Shown here: in pieces, positions 24,226-37,329 of the stretch | Layout: each line of letters begins with the position of its first letter | Position numbering within the stretch: the stretch's first letter is position 1 | Assembly (NCBI GenBank): GCA_036244855.1 | Contig: BQKZ01000250.1 | Coordinates: 79,020 to 143,019, forward strand | DNA: 64,000 nt | Direction of reading: 5' to 3' | Source of the DNA: Temnopleurus reevesii | Lineage: Eukaryota > Echinodermata > Echinoidea > Temnopleuroida > Temnopleuridae | Program-made: the position numbers and the translations under genes | Notes under the pieces: model-generated | Databases searched by the model: none | Told to the model about the DNA's origin: nothing | The model's input: only the letters and a program-made list of their open reading frames with translations

Positions 24226-25016
24226 GACTCCTTTCACATCAACTTTTCAAAATTAGATCCCACTGAATTGGTTTCCAAATCAGGTTCTTATGGCCAGTTT
24301 TAAGACCTTTCACACCTACAGACTCAGGAAGTGGACATCAATTCTAGTTCATGGAAAGTAATTTTGTTGCCATGGTAACCTGTACAATTGGTCATCTTCA
24401 TCCTGCTACACCGATTGTGCTCTATTGTTGGTCACATGCATATCTTTTACGAGCAATTCCAGATAAAACCACAAAAGTCCAGTCCATGTAGTGGCCATAG
24501 TTCATTAACTATCGCTAAACTCAATTTCGGTTACCTAAATCTACTTTGTGTGGTGGATTTCAAAACTAGTTTAGAATAAGAGCCCTTTGATGTCTATGGA
24601 GTTAAACTCGTTTAGTAGATACCAGTTTAACATGAAGTAGTCTAATGGTAGATGTGAACATTGGTCATTGCCATGAAAGTGGAGTAAGTGGCCTAAATGA
24701 GCTGTAAAATCTGCTTCACAATGTAGTTTTTCATGACGACATACAATGCCGGTCACGTAGTGAATTAGCCTAAAGTGGCTTTCTCCCGGAAGTAGTTTAA
24801 GCCTAGTGTATGGGTAATTCTGCTGTCCGCGCACTCGCCTGTGTGATTCTGATTTGCTCTTAGAGGAGTGGAGATGGAAATCATTGAATCTGTTGTCATA
24901 GCAACAGAGTCACTTTGCTCGAACTAGCCTCGGAAGTCCACTCCAAAAGCGTGCAGGTGTGAACCATTCTTAATTGGCCATCGGAATCTGCTTTCTGCTA
25001 GGTGTGAATGGGGTCC
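24226..25016. mobile_element. About 790-bp element with long imperfect inverted repeats
   Basis: The outer ends pair as GACTCCTTTCACATC against the complement of GGTGTGAATGGGGTC. The inner parts pair too: GAAGTGGACATCAATTCTAG and TTGTTGCCATGGTAAC near 24330-24380 against TTGTCATAGCAACAGA and CTAGCCTCGGAAGTCCACTC near 24893-24942. Arms are about 150 bases with mismatches. No clear target duplication was found. Confidence 0.7.
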
Positions 25017-28000
25017 AAGGGTATTACTAATTAATGCTAAACAGCTTTATGGATATACCTGCTAACAATGCTGATTTGCTTGAGTGTTGAGCTTGCCTGT
25101 TATAGCAGCAACATGTAGGCATACAGGTGCATAAAGTAGGAACAATTTCCCCTTTTTACATGTAGCATCATGGTTCAGATTATTGAAAAGGTGACTTTAA
25201 GTATAAATACTAATGCTTAGGATTCAGGAATCATTTCTTATATATTTTGCAAGGCTCCAAATCATCCATGTCTCATGAGATTTTAATACTGAGGCCAAGA
25301 ACTAGATTAGTTGTGGTACATATACAGTATTCATCCAGTTCTTATTTGCCTCTGCATAATCTCACACTTTGTTTTAATTGTACCGCAACACCATTATAAT
25401 GCCAATGAGAATCTTCCAGCCACCCATTTTACACCTACATGTAGGTGAAGAGTGTCGTACAAATGTTGATGTTTGCACTTAGGAAGTGATGAGACAGTGA
25501 GAGCAAATGTCTCAGAAATGGGGCCCAGACAACTATTGAGGTCACACTGCTATGGGAAATGTACTTTATAATTAGACCTCTCCACTTTTTCAAAAGGCTG
25601 AGTTGTCTTGGATACCTACATGTGTCTAATGGCAGATGTCCTTTGAAGCAGACCGACTGAATCATGAGCTTGGTTAAAGATTTGTGATGAATTTTAAAGG
25701 TATTAAAAATGATTATGATGAAATAATGAATGTGAAAGGAACCGAAGAATTCACAGATGTGCTTTATTTGCATAAAGATAGCTTTGTACAAAATGGGAAG
25801 ATAATTCCATTTTGCATTTTGTGACAGTTTTAGAGTCAATGTCGCAAACTTAGAGACTTGCAGTCAAATCATGTATATTACAATGCACAGAGTCTTGGTA
25901 CGAGGTGTGAGGCGTTTTTACTCTGACCCCTGCGGGCGAATGAAATCCTATTGATTTTGTGTGAGCTAGTTTGCTGGTAAAAATAACAGACTTGCAGTGT
26001 TTTCTTTGTTTTGCCATTTATAAGCCATTTCTGGATCGATTTTATTAAAAGATTATGAACACACTCTAATCTGTGATTGAAAAGCAAGTAATATATAAAT
26101 ACTTTCACTGCAGAACATCAAGAAATTAAATATATGAAATGCCAGTTCTCTAAAGATTTATCCATATTTTAGGGAAATATCTCCAAGTGCATTCAACTGG
26201 TTAAAAAGTGATGTTTTGAAGTAAGTGCAGGACAAAGGATCAGCAGAATGAGTAAAAGAGACATTTTTTTTCTTGCAAGGGAACTAGTTTTCCTAAAGGA
26301 CATGTCTAAAAATAAGTTCTAGTGATTAGACAGCTCCTGTTTTATCAGGCATCTAGTGAGTGAATTAGCATTAGGTAACTAGATTTTCTGCAATATACCC
26401 CCGTCTCGACCATCCTTCCTCCTGCAGCGTCTTTTGAAAACATTTTAAAAAGGAAGGTGGGAGGGAAGGATAAGTAAGTGGGGCACCAATTGAATCTCAG
26501 AATTCATTGATTGCATTGCTCCATTGATAGATCAATGTAGATAGGGTTGAGCTACAGCAAAATTAGAATGTGTTTTCTCATTTTCACCCACACACTAATG
26601 ATCAATGCCCTTATTGACTTGCTTGGGAGCTTGAGAATTTTGAAGTGAAAATTCCCTGTAGAGTACTGATCTAAACTTTCTCTAGTTTTGATGAACTTTT
26701 CTTGATTCAGTTTCGAGTCGGTCAGTGTACTATTGTGTATTTTTGTAGTTTCTTGGTCTTGTTTTGCTACAAATGTTCTACTTTCTACTTTTTAGATATC
26801 TTCTATTTGAATGCGTAACACACTGCAATCAGACTGCATGTTTTCTGTTGTGAAAAAGCAAGCTTTATTCATTTGCCAGAAACAAGGGTAAAATCTGAGG
26901 AAAATTCATAAATCACCCCTAATACTGCTCCCCACTAAACATAATTTTATCTGGTTCTTAAATCCCATAATTGTCACAGTATTACTATTGGTGTTATGAA
27001 ACTGCCATGAAATTACTTAGTCATTTATCAATATTTAGATGTTTTAGAGAAGTTGGTGTATGCATTATAGATTCAACGAATTTGCACTTAACATTTTCAA
27101 AAATACAGTTTGATCTTAAAAGTTTGATAGCACTAAAAACTTGTCTCATTACATAACTGTAGTAACTGTAGACTTTTTTTGGCACACATTTCTAAAATCT
27201 TGCAACCCATTTTCGAAATCTCCAGGGTAATCCTCTGTGTAAACTTTGAAGATTTAATTCTTTTGAAGTCTGATAAAAACCCTTATGCAGCCGTCAGATT
27301 GGTATCAACAATATTTGTTTTTCATTATCACTATAGCATAACCCAGACATGTTATGTCAATCCTAATGTATTGTTAAGAAGGATTTGGTATAGCCTGTTG
27401 AAGGTACATTTGAATTGTAAATAAGTAATTTAGATTTTTTATGTTATTTTGGTTTAATTTATTCAATGTTTTAAAGAAATAGAAAATTGCTCTTTTAGAG
27501 AATTGCTACAAGATAATTACATTTTAGACTGTTGTATAGCCCAAGTTATTTTGAGCTGTAACATGAGTGATTCTGTTAAATATGAACGGGATAGAAAAAG
27601 GAATGAATTATTTGGTGACGGTCAATGATAAAAACAAACTTGCAATTGTGAAACTTAAATTTCAGCCAGTGAAGAGGTGAGCTAATTTGTGTCTGCATCT
27701 TGAGATTGTTTTGATCAAGGAAATTTTTCGGGTCAGATGTACTCAATGAGGAAAGTGCAAGCACTCCTATTACGATGTGTGCCAATTTTGGTTGATGTTT
27801 CATAGGATGCAATTAAGACCCCAAACGAACACCCCCTCCCCTTTTTCATCAGACTTTTCACACGACCTTTCATTTTAGAATGTTCAAGCTAACTTTACAA
27901 AGAAACATTGTCTTAGAATTGTAAGTTTTACCCTTTCAGATTTATTGAATATTTTGTTTATATTTCATTTTAACAAGGATTTTTAAAGAAATTTGGCCAT

Positions 28001-28519
28001 TGAATCAGGTCCCTGATCACTATGCTTTACGTAATCTGCAAAAACACATTTTCTTCAAAAACTGCTGACCCTTACTTGACACTAGTGTAATATAAAGCCT
28101 ATTATTAATCGTTGTCATGCACAAACTTGAAGTGCATTCACTTCACATGCTCTCAAGAATGACCTGTTTCCATGACGACCAACTTGCGTAAACAAAGCTG
28201 CTGTTTATCTGGCATTGGAATAGTTTGCTTTTTGTGCGATTCCATCATGTTGATCAAATAACGAATCTGCCATACAAATATCATTATATACTTTGATAAG
28301 GGAGAGGAGACTCTGCAGTTGACTCTGAGGTTTTCAAGCTTTGTTGAGGTTTTTATTCCAAGTCATGTTGATATGTTTGCCACATTTTACCCTGTTCATG
28401 CATTATTGTATTACAAAAGAATTACTGCGACTTTAAAGAAATGAAATCCTGTCTGGATGTTACTCAACTATCATTTTTTGTAAGGATTGAATTACATATG
28501 AAATACCTTTGCTACCTTC
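25017..28519. other. Intron sequence, nothing recognised
   Basis: AT-rich, short random open frames. A near-perfect palindrome CACCTACATGTAGGTG lies at about 25432-25448. Confidence 0.45.
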
Positions 28520-28925
28520 TATCCTCAACTAAACCACACCCCACCCCCATAGCATACTCTCCTCTGATATCACACCCTTCCCTATACTTCACCCTCCTTT
28601 TAACTACACCCCTCCCTTATTCCCGACCCCTCCCCTTAACCCACCCACAATTAATTCACACCCCTCTCATACTCCCCTCCCTTTCCCTATCCCCAAACCT
28701 CCCTTATTTTCCATCACTCCCCAATTCGCCAACCTCCCCTAGTCCCCATTCGTACCTCTCCCTTTCCCCTCCCCTACCTCCAATACCCCCTCCCCTGCAC
28801 ATTTTTCATTTGTCTGCTCCTGTTTTCCATCCCTCCCTGACAATGCCTTTCTGTAGATCCCACCGTATATCCCACTGCCTTCTACTTCTTGACTTGTCCT
28901 GTTCCCCGCCCTCCCTCTCAAATGC
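28520..28925. repeat. Pyrimidine-rich, C-rich low-complexity tract
   Basis: The plus strand is dominated by CCCTCCC, CACCCC and CCTT strings. It lacks stops in one frame, so a Pro/Ser-rich frame (28441-28932) appears; this is compositional. Confidence 0.85.
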
Positions 28926-29526
28926 TGAGTGATACTGTGCAGATTAATCAGTTAATTAGAACTCTTTGCTCCCTTCACTTGCAGATTAGAAAACATATGT
29001 TCCATATTAATCACGACAGATACATTTGTAATCAGGGCAGATGTGCATTTGGCAAGAACATCTGTGCTCTCACCATCATGCAAAGTGCAATATATTTTTT
29101 TCCGTCTCCTCTTATATAAATAAATCAATTAAGACTGAATATAAGTACATTATAGTAAACATTGATATTATGCCCAACATTTTCAGTGTAACATACTCCA
29201 ATATTTGGGAAAATTCAACAAATCTCTAGTCAAGTTTCCGTTATATTTGTATGTAGAGACTAAGCGTGTGAACTTCAATCCTTTTGTTTCACAAGAGGTT
29301 GCACGCCAAGTGGATGAATGTGCTGTGCTGCATACAAAAAAGGATGAAAAAAAGAAAAGAAAAAAGAAAGGATGAAAAGCTGAACAAGAGCTGCATGGAT
29401 TGAATGTTTCTATTTGTGGTCATGATTTAACACTATCATGACTATGGTATCTAGTTTTCCAACAAAAACAGGCAAAAAATATCTGGCTATTAAAAGACGA
29501 AATCCAGTTTATAAAGTGCCACCCAT

Positions 29527-29636
29527 AGTCTGCAAGAACAGACCCTTTGGTTTCGTTGTGCACAAACACAGAGAGTGATACAGGGTATACACTGTGTGTC
29601 TCGTGCTCTGCCCCAAAGGGTCTGTACAATGTTCTG
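29527..29636. repeat. Hairpin repeat, GTCTGCAAG/ACAGACCC family, copy 1
   Basis: AGTCTGCAAGAACAGACCCT with the following TTGG is mirrored by CCAAAGGGTCTGTACAATGT and TCTG. The centre contains ATACAGGGTAT. The copies at 34687 and 34927 share the AGTCTGC edge and the ACCCTGTATCA core. Confidence 0.7.
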
Positions 29637-30913
29637 ATCTGGGGTTCCCACGCTTTATAATTAGCATAATTAGCCACGCCTCAAATCGATTTCATTGGTT
29701 CCTATAACTGCCAATAATCTGGGAATAGACTGACCACAATCTCCAGAGAGATCTCCCAAGAGCCACCTGCTAAATAAAATCAACACTGGCCAGACCATCA
29801 CTAATCCCCTTTGGGGCTGATTGACCCAATGGTGAACTCCTCAATTTTATATGTGAGCTTGGTTCTCGGGTCTGTTTGTAAATATCACACTGAAGATGTG
29901 GTTTTCTCCCAATTGTCTTTTTATGTACAGTGGGACTTGCATCATGGAAATATGTTTTTCTTTTTCCCCTATTCTTCCTCATCTTTCTTCTGTTCTCTTC
30001 TCCCTTATTTATAAACATGTTGACCTACTTTTTGCTCCATTCTTATCTGTAATCATTCATATTTGGTTAAACTCCATGAAAATGTATAAATGTAAAATAT
30101 AATGCCCTCTCAAGATTGAAACTATAAAACTATGGAAATAAAAATCAGCCTACAATGTATTTCGTTATAGCATTTTACTGATTTAAATTTGTATCACAAT
30201 CTTACATCACAATTATTTGAAAATAGTATACTCTATTCATGTTATCATTGAAACATTGTCTCATCCTGGATATCCCCATTATTTTCCCCCTCAATCAATA
30301 TCACTCTTTGTTATCATGCAACTACTAACCTGATCAACCCGATACACACAAAAAAAATGAAACCCAAACATCCATTTTAACACATTTAAAAACTTGTTAC
30401 CCTTGCCCGGCCCTAATTGAAAGAAATATCACGTTTTTTAACAAACTTTGCAATTATTGAGCTAACATAATTACGTGCTTAAAATCAGCATAATCCTATA
30501 TTTCATACCTAACAGAAAAAATAGAAAAACTATTCAAAAGTCACATCAGCGCGCATGTTGCACCAAGAATTATGGAGGTTCTCAATTACAATGACTGAAA
30601 TTAGCAATTTGCTTTATTGAATGTGCACAATTCCAAAGGAAAATCTTTAACAATGGAGGACAATTAAGTCTTGCTTGACTTTGGCAAAGCTCTTTTAGTG
30701 AAAATATTGGGAAGTGCACTTCTCTCACTATATATTAATAGTGTAATAAAACTTACCTTTAGAGCATACACTTATGAGTGAAAACAGACTATAGATCAAT
30801 AGAAAGTTATGAATATTTGAAGAATATCTGAAGATTTGTAAACAGTTATATTTTTTAGCAAATGGGAAAACTTGGGTCATGATGACATAGGTTTGTCATA
30901 TTTTCTAGAATAA
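29637..30913. other. Intron sequence, nothing recognised
   Basis: AT-rich; no conserved frame or repeat pair seen. Confidence 0.4.
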
Positions 30914-31089
30914 GGGGGTGTTGCTCAAACGTTACAATTGATCGCAAGTGGCAGTTGATCGAAATAAGCCAATCAAAATAATTGTTTCATGCACGTCTTG
31001 TTAAATGCGCACACCGAGTGCTAATGAAAATGCGCATTGCAATTTTCAAAGTTGCAGTTAATTTGCAGTTGATTCTGAGCAACACCCCC
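30914..31089. mobile_element. 176-bp MITE, copy A
   Basis: Ends GGGGGTGTTGCTCAA and TGAGCAACACCCCC. Flanked by TAA on both sides (30911-30913 and 31090-31092). The interior holds repeated GTTGCAGTTGAT-like strings. Members at 36318 and 51341 have exactly the same length; another member at 39628 is truncated. Confidence 0.9.
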
Positions 31090-32015
31090 TAAGTGTATTT
31101 TCTCTACAATGTAGTTGCTTTTTGTTGTAAAGCTAATGGATTCACAAATAATTCCAGCTCTCAACAAATTCATCTAGTCGAATATATATTATTGATAATA
31201 ACTTCTGAAATATTGTTTGTAAAGAAGAAATATCTGAATTGTTCATAAGAAATGTTTATTTCTGTTGCATATATTATTGGGGAAAAAATCAGTGAAAGTT
31301 TTTACACATGTTTCTAATTTGATGCCATCAGGGGTGCACTACACATACTAAACGTCATTTTGTTTATAAAATTTAAGGTGCAAAATTCATTTTTTCTACA
31401 AAAAGAAACAGAGTTTGAATTCATATAATGAAGCAAAAAGATCCGTATATCTATCATGGAGATATCCTTTAATGAAAGTTTAGAGAAAATACTAATTTGT
31501 GGCAAAAGCAACATTTTGCAGTTGATGTCTTATGCGTCGAGGACGTTATTTATCTCAGTAATCAAACATTCATAAGTTTGCTACAAATTTCTAAAAAATG
31601 TTATTGGTCCATCTGATTTTTCTGCTCATGTTAACCAAATATTATTTTCAGGTAGAATTTTTTTTCATAGAAGTCAATTCATTTCTATAGGAATTAACAT
31701 CTTTTAAAACAAAATTAAGTGAAAATGTAATATATCTGCAGCAGGGTGTTTTGTTTAAAATACATGTATTTGTTATTTCTATGATTTCCTCTTCCTGCAT
31801 TTAACCAGCTTATGTTATGAATTGACATTATTTAAAACAGAGACTTAAAAATGATATTTCTTTCAACAGGAGCAGGACAAGTTAAGCAAAGTAACAAAGT
31901 TTGAAAAAATCAGACAATTAATAAGAAAATTATGAATGTCACTTGTGAAATCCTTAGACATATTGGCAATACCTTGGGGGCATAATTGACTGATTCAAAT
32001 GATTTCCTCAAAACT
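31090..32015. other. Intron sequence, nothing recognised
   Basis: AT-rich DNA between two mobile elements. Confidence 0.4.
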
Positions 32016-32533
32016 TTAAAGCCCAAGTACAGTTTTGGTAAAAGCGAATATTTTTATTGCCTTAATATGTCTCCAAATCTATATAAAATGAAACATGATA
32101 TCATGAACATGCTGTACAAAAGATTGTGCGAAAAATGAACAAGTTTTGGAAAAGTTATAACCTAAAATGTGCAAAATATTTCAGCGTCGTGTCCCCTGAC
32201 GCTAATTCAATATTTTCTTTCTTGATAAAGGACAACTTCTCATGCACAGAATTGGATGAAAATTTCATAATCTATTCTTTGTATATTCCTTTTTATCATG
32301 CTTTAATCAAATCTTGGAAACAACTTTGTATATGCCCGATAATAAGCAAAATATTGTTGTAACCCAGAGAGGGCGCTAAATATGATTTAACGGTCAAATT
32401 CAAATTTTCAAAAGAATCATCTCGTAGAAAAATATGCTATGGTATTAAATTATGTATACAAATTATATGTCAAAGTAAATATCCCCAACATTCTCATTTT
32501 TTAATCTTTCCCAAAACTGTACTTGGCCTTTAA
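32016..32533. mobile_element. TTAA-flanked 510-bp inverted-repeat element
   Basis: Element 32020-32529 lies between TTAA copies at 32016-32019 and 32530-32533. The ends are AGCCCAAGTACAGTTTTGGT and CCCAAAACTGTACTTGGCCT, complementary apart from a mismatch or two. TTAA duplications are made by piggyBac and Kolobok transposases; piggyBac ends usually begin CCC, so Kolobok-type is the better guess. No transposase frame. Confidence 0.8.
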
Positions 32534-34164
32534 CTGTACGAAATCTCCATGATAGATATTTAGATCCCCGAATTGTATGTTGACATTGATACAAACTTTG
32601 TCAACTTCTGAAGAAATGAGAACTCTAGCACATTAAAATATAAACAGATTGATGGTTAGTAATGCACCCGTGCCATTTGATTATTTATGTATTTGAAACA
32701 AAAAATCACTGATTTTTTTCCAGTCTGCTTACTTAATTTTTGTGATGTTGTTGAAAAGGAATATTGCAGAACTCCTTGAAAAGTGGAGGCATCCTGGTTA
32801 AAAGAATTGATGAAAAAGGAAAGTTATCAATTGTAAAACTTTCAATGATCTGCTATGGTGGATCTTTGAGTTGGAAACCCTGACCATACTTGGCATAATT
32901 GTGGGGCAGATAATTGTGTACAAGAAAAAATGGAATTTTGTCTTCTTCATCAGTTCATCAATTCTGGTCGAACATGATGAATTAGCAGATTTTACACCAA
33001 GTGAAATAGGACATTTTCTTTGTCAACTAGTTAGGTTAATATGTCAATTCAGAGGACCTTCAAGACACTTTTGACCAAATTATTAGGCTGATAGTTCTTT
33101 CATCTACCGAGAACACCAGTATTAAAAAAAATTGCTGATTTTCACACATTTTCATATGTTTGCTCACATACTTGAAAAAAAATTAAAGGCCGCAGCCCCA
33201 TTTCCTTGACAGTCGTACTGTCTCTTGAATATATATAATGTTAAAATATGAAAAACAACAAAAGTTTTATTTTGACAGATTAAACTGTACTAATAAAAAT
33301 ATGAGGATATCCAACACAAAAGAATTGCTTTCAATTGTATAAATCAAGTGATATTTTAAACAAAATTTTGGTCCATAAGTTGATGATTCAGGCTCAAGTT
33401 TGACATTACATGTATTAATACCAGTAAGTGTATGTGGTAATCAGGAACATGAGAAGAATTTGAATCTTAAATATATATCTTATCTTTCTTTATGATATGG
33501 ATCTCTTTTATTTATAGTGATTTGTAACAGATCTTCTTGTCTGTGGAAAATTTAGATAAAATTCCATTTTGAAAATATGAGTCATTTTTATAATGTTTTG
33601 AATATCCTGTATTTTATGCATATGATCACCTTTGGAAATTTGGTACATGTATCTAGTATATAGATTGAACCATGTATTATTTTGTGGCATAATAAACTGT
33701 GATGTAGTCCTTGTTGATAAAAATATTAAAGTTAATAAAGAACTTTGTTTATATTGTTGACAAATAACTTTGTAACATAAAAAATAAGAATGTTCAGTAT
33801 CAATCTGTTTACGTGCATATAGACTTGTGAAGTGAAAAGTGTGAAGCAAACAAATATGTCAGACTTTACCTGTACTCACTTTTTCCTTTTAACCCAACTT
33901 CATTTCATTGAAAACCATTTTCACATATTAGATATTTTAATTCTATATAGACTTAAATGATATTGAAAGGAAATAAGAAATGCAAAAAATGAGATTTTAA
34001 GTTACAGAAGAGATATATTGATAAGGAGTAAAGAGGAGAAAGTGAAGAGAGCAATAGGAGTAAAACGAATAACAAAGAGAAAAATAGATGAAGAAAGTAG
34101 GATAAAGCTAGAAAAAAATGACTAGTGTCGTGAAAGATCGGATGAGAGTATCACAACAGAGAAG
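32534..34164. other. Intron sequence, nothing recognised
   Basis: Very AT-rich; the open frame at 33508-33849 on the minus strand shows no recognised motif. Confidence 0.4.
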
Positions 34165-34335
34165 AAAAGATTGCATTATCATTATTCATACCCCTATCAT
34201 TATTGATGATGTTAATTATTTTAATATAATTATCATTATTATTCATAGTAATACAGTAATACTAATAATAATTATTGTCATTATCAGTATCCCAATTTTT
34301 GCTATCACTATATATCACTACTTCTACTATTAATG
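34165..34335. repeat. ATT/ATC-rich imperfect microsatellite
   Basis: Interrupted ATTATT, ATCATT and ATAATA units. An A run of about 15 follows at 34397-34411. Confidence 0.75.
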
Positions 34336-34686
34336 CATCTGATCTCTTCCTTTTATTTCTCATCCTAATAATCAAAATCTTTTCGATACCTTTGTAAAAA
34401 AAAAAAAAAAAGAAGTTTTTTCATCCCAATCTCCTTGCCTACATGTATGTAGGAATTGATTTAGCCAGTCAGATAGCCACACTGTGGGATTTTATTGGGT
34501 TATGCAATGCAGACATTCTTTCCTTAATTGGCCAGGCTCAATTTCGCCTGGAGTGGAAGGGGATTACCAGGATGACCTCTTCACAGTGGGAGGTCATTGA
34601 TATGGCCTGGGAGCATGGCTGTCAATCACGCCAAGGATGACGCCCCCTGCTTTTTCCAATAAGCGGTATTCTCGCTTGTTTCTTGA

Positions 34687-34811
34687 AGTCTGCACAAACC
34701 CTAGACTGAGGATAGAGCAATGCTGTATGTGTGTGATGTAGTCACACAGCGCATGCCCTGTATCATGCTCTGCACTCACATACTGAAAGTCTCGGGTTTG
34801 TGCTCGCAAAC
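34687..34811. repeat. Hairpin repeat, GTCTGCAAG/ACAGACCC family, copy 2
   Basis: AGTCTGCACAAACCCTAGAC pairs imperfectly with TCTCGGGTTTGTGCTCGCAA near the right end. The core contains GCATGCCCTGTATCATGCTC, similar to copies 1 and 3. Confidence 0.65.
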
Positions 34812-34926
34812 TAACCCATGACTGCAAACGGAAAAAAAGATATTCAGATTATCATAGGTTTAATGAATTCTAGCAAAGCTATAAGCTCCTTGATCAAGAA
34901 TGTAGAGCATCATCTGTTAGCGTTCA

Positions 34927-35034
34927 TAGTCTTTGCTTAGTCTGCAAGCACAGACCCTAAGCTTTCGGTGTGTGCATACCCTGTATCAGGTTCTGCGCAT
35001 GCACACACTGAAAGACTAGTCTTTGCTGTAGACT
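34927..35034. repeat. Hairpin repeat, GTCTGCAAG/ACAGACCC family, copy 3
   Basis: TAGTCTTTGCTTAGTCTGCA at the left is mirrored by GACTAGTCTTTGCTGTAGAC at the right. The interior has AAGCACAGACCCT, CTTTCGGTGTGTGCAT pairing with ATGCACACACTGAAAG, and CCCTGTATCAGG. Confidence 0.65.
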
Positions 35035-36317
35035 CCTATAAATGTTACTGTATAAACTGCCCATGCAGGCTGGGTATGTGTGTGTGCAGACTAATGGGGT
35101 CATTCACACTACAAAATCAAAGAGATTTGGACGGAACACCGATGTAACCAGCGCAGCATTTGCATGAGAGAGGTGATTCAAGATTCATATTCAGAGCCTT
35201 GAAAGATGAATGTCCAAACTGAAAAATTTAGGGAATGTAAACCAACAAAATGTATGAAAAATTGAGCACAAATCTATGGCGTAGTGCTACTTTGTAGACA
35301 ACCAAGAACGCCATCGATCGTGGGATAAAAAAAATGCACACATTTATCCTCGCAGTGGAAATGCCCATAATGCATAGTGGGATTAAATGCATCAATATTG
35401 AAACTACCTGTCCACTCGAAATTCTGGGTGATATTTCTACAAAAATCACACTATAATAATTCTTTGTACTGACACTGATTTTGTATATATTTTAAAAAGA
35501 TTTATTACGAATATAAATGATTAGGCTAGTATCTCATGATTAGGCTACCGCGGGATGGAAAGATAGAAACTGTAGAGGGAAATCGAGGCCCAAATCGAGG
35601 TCCGTCACATGTGTTAGCAAACGCGCTCAAAGGATGTCTAGCGACCCTTCCATCTGAAGTAATTAGAGCCTGTAGCAATTAGAGCGTACTTCATTTTGGT
35701 TATGGAGTTGTCTTTTTGCGGATCATGAGATAGTGATTGGACATATCCACGTGGTGTCATTAAGAGATGCCTTTTAGAGCTAAGTTTCCATGACGAGACC
35801 TATCTCCCTGAGACTCTGATGGAGGTATTCGTAGCTGTTTGAGAACCTTTTTACGGCTTATTCATTAATTACAGAAATAAAGATAAAAGCCAAGGGTTTT
35901 CACATTTTTCTAGGTTGAGAAAGGTATTGGCTGTCTCATTTGTGAAATAAAATATCTTTGATATTGGAACACAAGCATCCTCATCATTTTAATGTCATTC
36001 TGAGTATGAATTAGAATAAGATTGTGCCCTAAATTTTTTTAAAGAGAGGTTGTTGCTCAGAATTCAATTTGAAATATGAATTATCATGAGTAAAACAGGA
36101 AATATTAAAATGCAACACAAGCTTTTCCATCATTTTCATGTCATTGTGAAGTCAAAATGCAACTAATATTCTATTCAAATATCACTGAAGATGCATTGAT
36201 GATTAAAGGTTGAAAACTACATTTGCATACTTTACAATTATGCTTACAACTTGTTCTGTACCTCGGATATACCAAAATAATAACTTCAATGAAATTTTTT
36301 AGTCATTGGTAGTCTAT
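35035..36317. other. Intron sequence, nothing recognised
   Basis: A GGGTCATTCACAC string at about 35097 resembles the ends of the 24226-25016 element, but no partner end was found. Confidence 0.4.
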
Positions 36318-36493
36318 GGGGGTGTTGCTCAAAAGTTGCAATTGATCGCAAGTTGCAGTTGATCGGAACGCGCCAATCAAAAGCATTGTTTCATGCGCGT
36401 CTTTTTAAATGCGCATACCGTGCGCGAATGAAAATGCGCGTCACAATTTTCAAAGTTGCAGTTGATTTGCAGTTGATTTTGAGCAACACCCCC
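36318..36493. mobile_element. 176-bp MITE, copy B
   Basis: Starts GGGGGTGTTGCTCAAAAGTT and ends TTTTGAGCAACACCCCC. Flanked by TAT on both sides (36315-36317 and 36494-36496). It keeps GCGCGT and GCGCAT strings lost or mutated in copy A. Confidence 0.92.
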
Positions 36494-36543
36494 TATGACA
36501 TTTAATTCAAATAAATATCTATTCCATTGTTTGTCATCTTTCT

Positions 36544-36770
36544 CACCGTATCATGCCATCGGTATCGCGATACGGCTAGCGCATATTACCTCAATGCCAC
36601 TCACACACACAGCCCTGTTAGTGCATGTTTTGCGTGAACTTCAATACACTACAGCATAAACAGAGCATATGCGGAATACGCACCGAGAGAGAATCTCGCG
36701 TTCGAGTCAACGGACATTCAACGGCCGTTTTGAATTTTGAACGCACGGTCCATTGATTTGAGGCCTCTAG
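36544..36770. other. Short GC- and CpG-richer patch
   Basis: Contains GTATCGCGATACGGCTAGCG, ATTCAACGGCCGTTTTG and several other CG-containing strings in an otherwise CpG-poor, AT-rich intron. No open frame with a family motif was seen. It may be a regulatory island, an undegraded repeat or an old exon. Confidence 0.4.
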
Positions 36771-37329
36771 TAAAATAATTATTATTGGAATAACTATAAA
36801 TGCGCTTTGTGCTTAATTGATTGGTGATAAGTTCTAACATTACGTACTCTTCAACATAACAATCGACAATCTTGGAAAGTCAGATTTTAGGCTGAAAAAA
36901 AGTATTCTACCTTTAAGAGGATAAGACTGAATTTGCTATCAAAAAATTAAATCCATAGAAAAGGTTAATGGCATTGATATTTAGGAAGTAGTAATTGATC
37001 CAATGTGATTAGTGGTAAAGATGAAACTGTGCCAGAAGAATGTAATTTGAATATCTATTGAAGGAAACCGCATTTTAATTGGATGTTACCGTTAATGAGC
37101 TCTTCACTGATAGTAGAAAATGAGGCATGAAATTACAGAAGCTCATCATCCTCATATCATATTTCCGTTGTGGTGAATTCATATTCCCTTGACAGTTATT
37201 CCATCAGTAACACTGCATTTGAGTTGTGACTATTTTATTTCCTTTTTATTTGAACTATGTACTGTCTCTTATTACATGATCCAATAGTTTATCAATGTGC
37301 ATAAAGTACCATTCTCATATTCTTTTCAA

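Noticed and set aside
25432..25448. TACATGTA-containing palindromes as regulatory sites
   Set aside because: The octamer occurs at many places across the window and is common in marine invertebrate DNA, so no specific function can be claimed.
28441..28932. 163-codon Pro/Ser/Leu frame
   Set aside because: Coincides with a C- and T-rich low-complexity tract and shows no domain.
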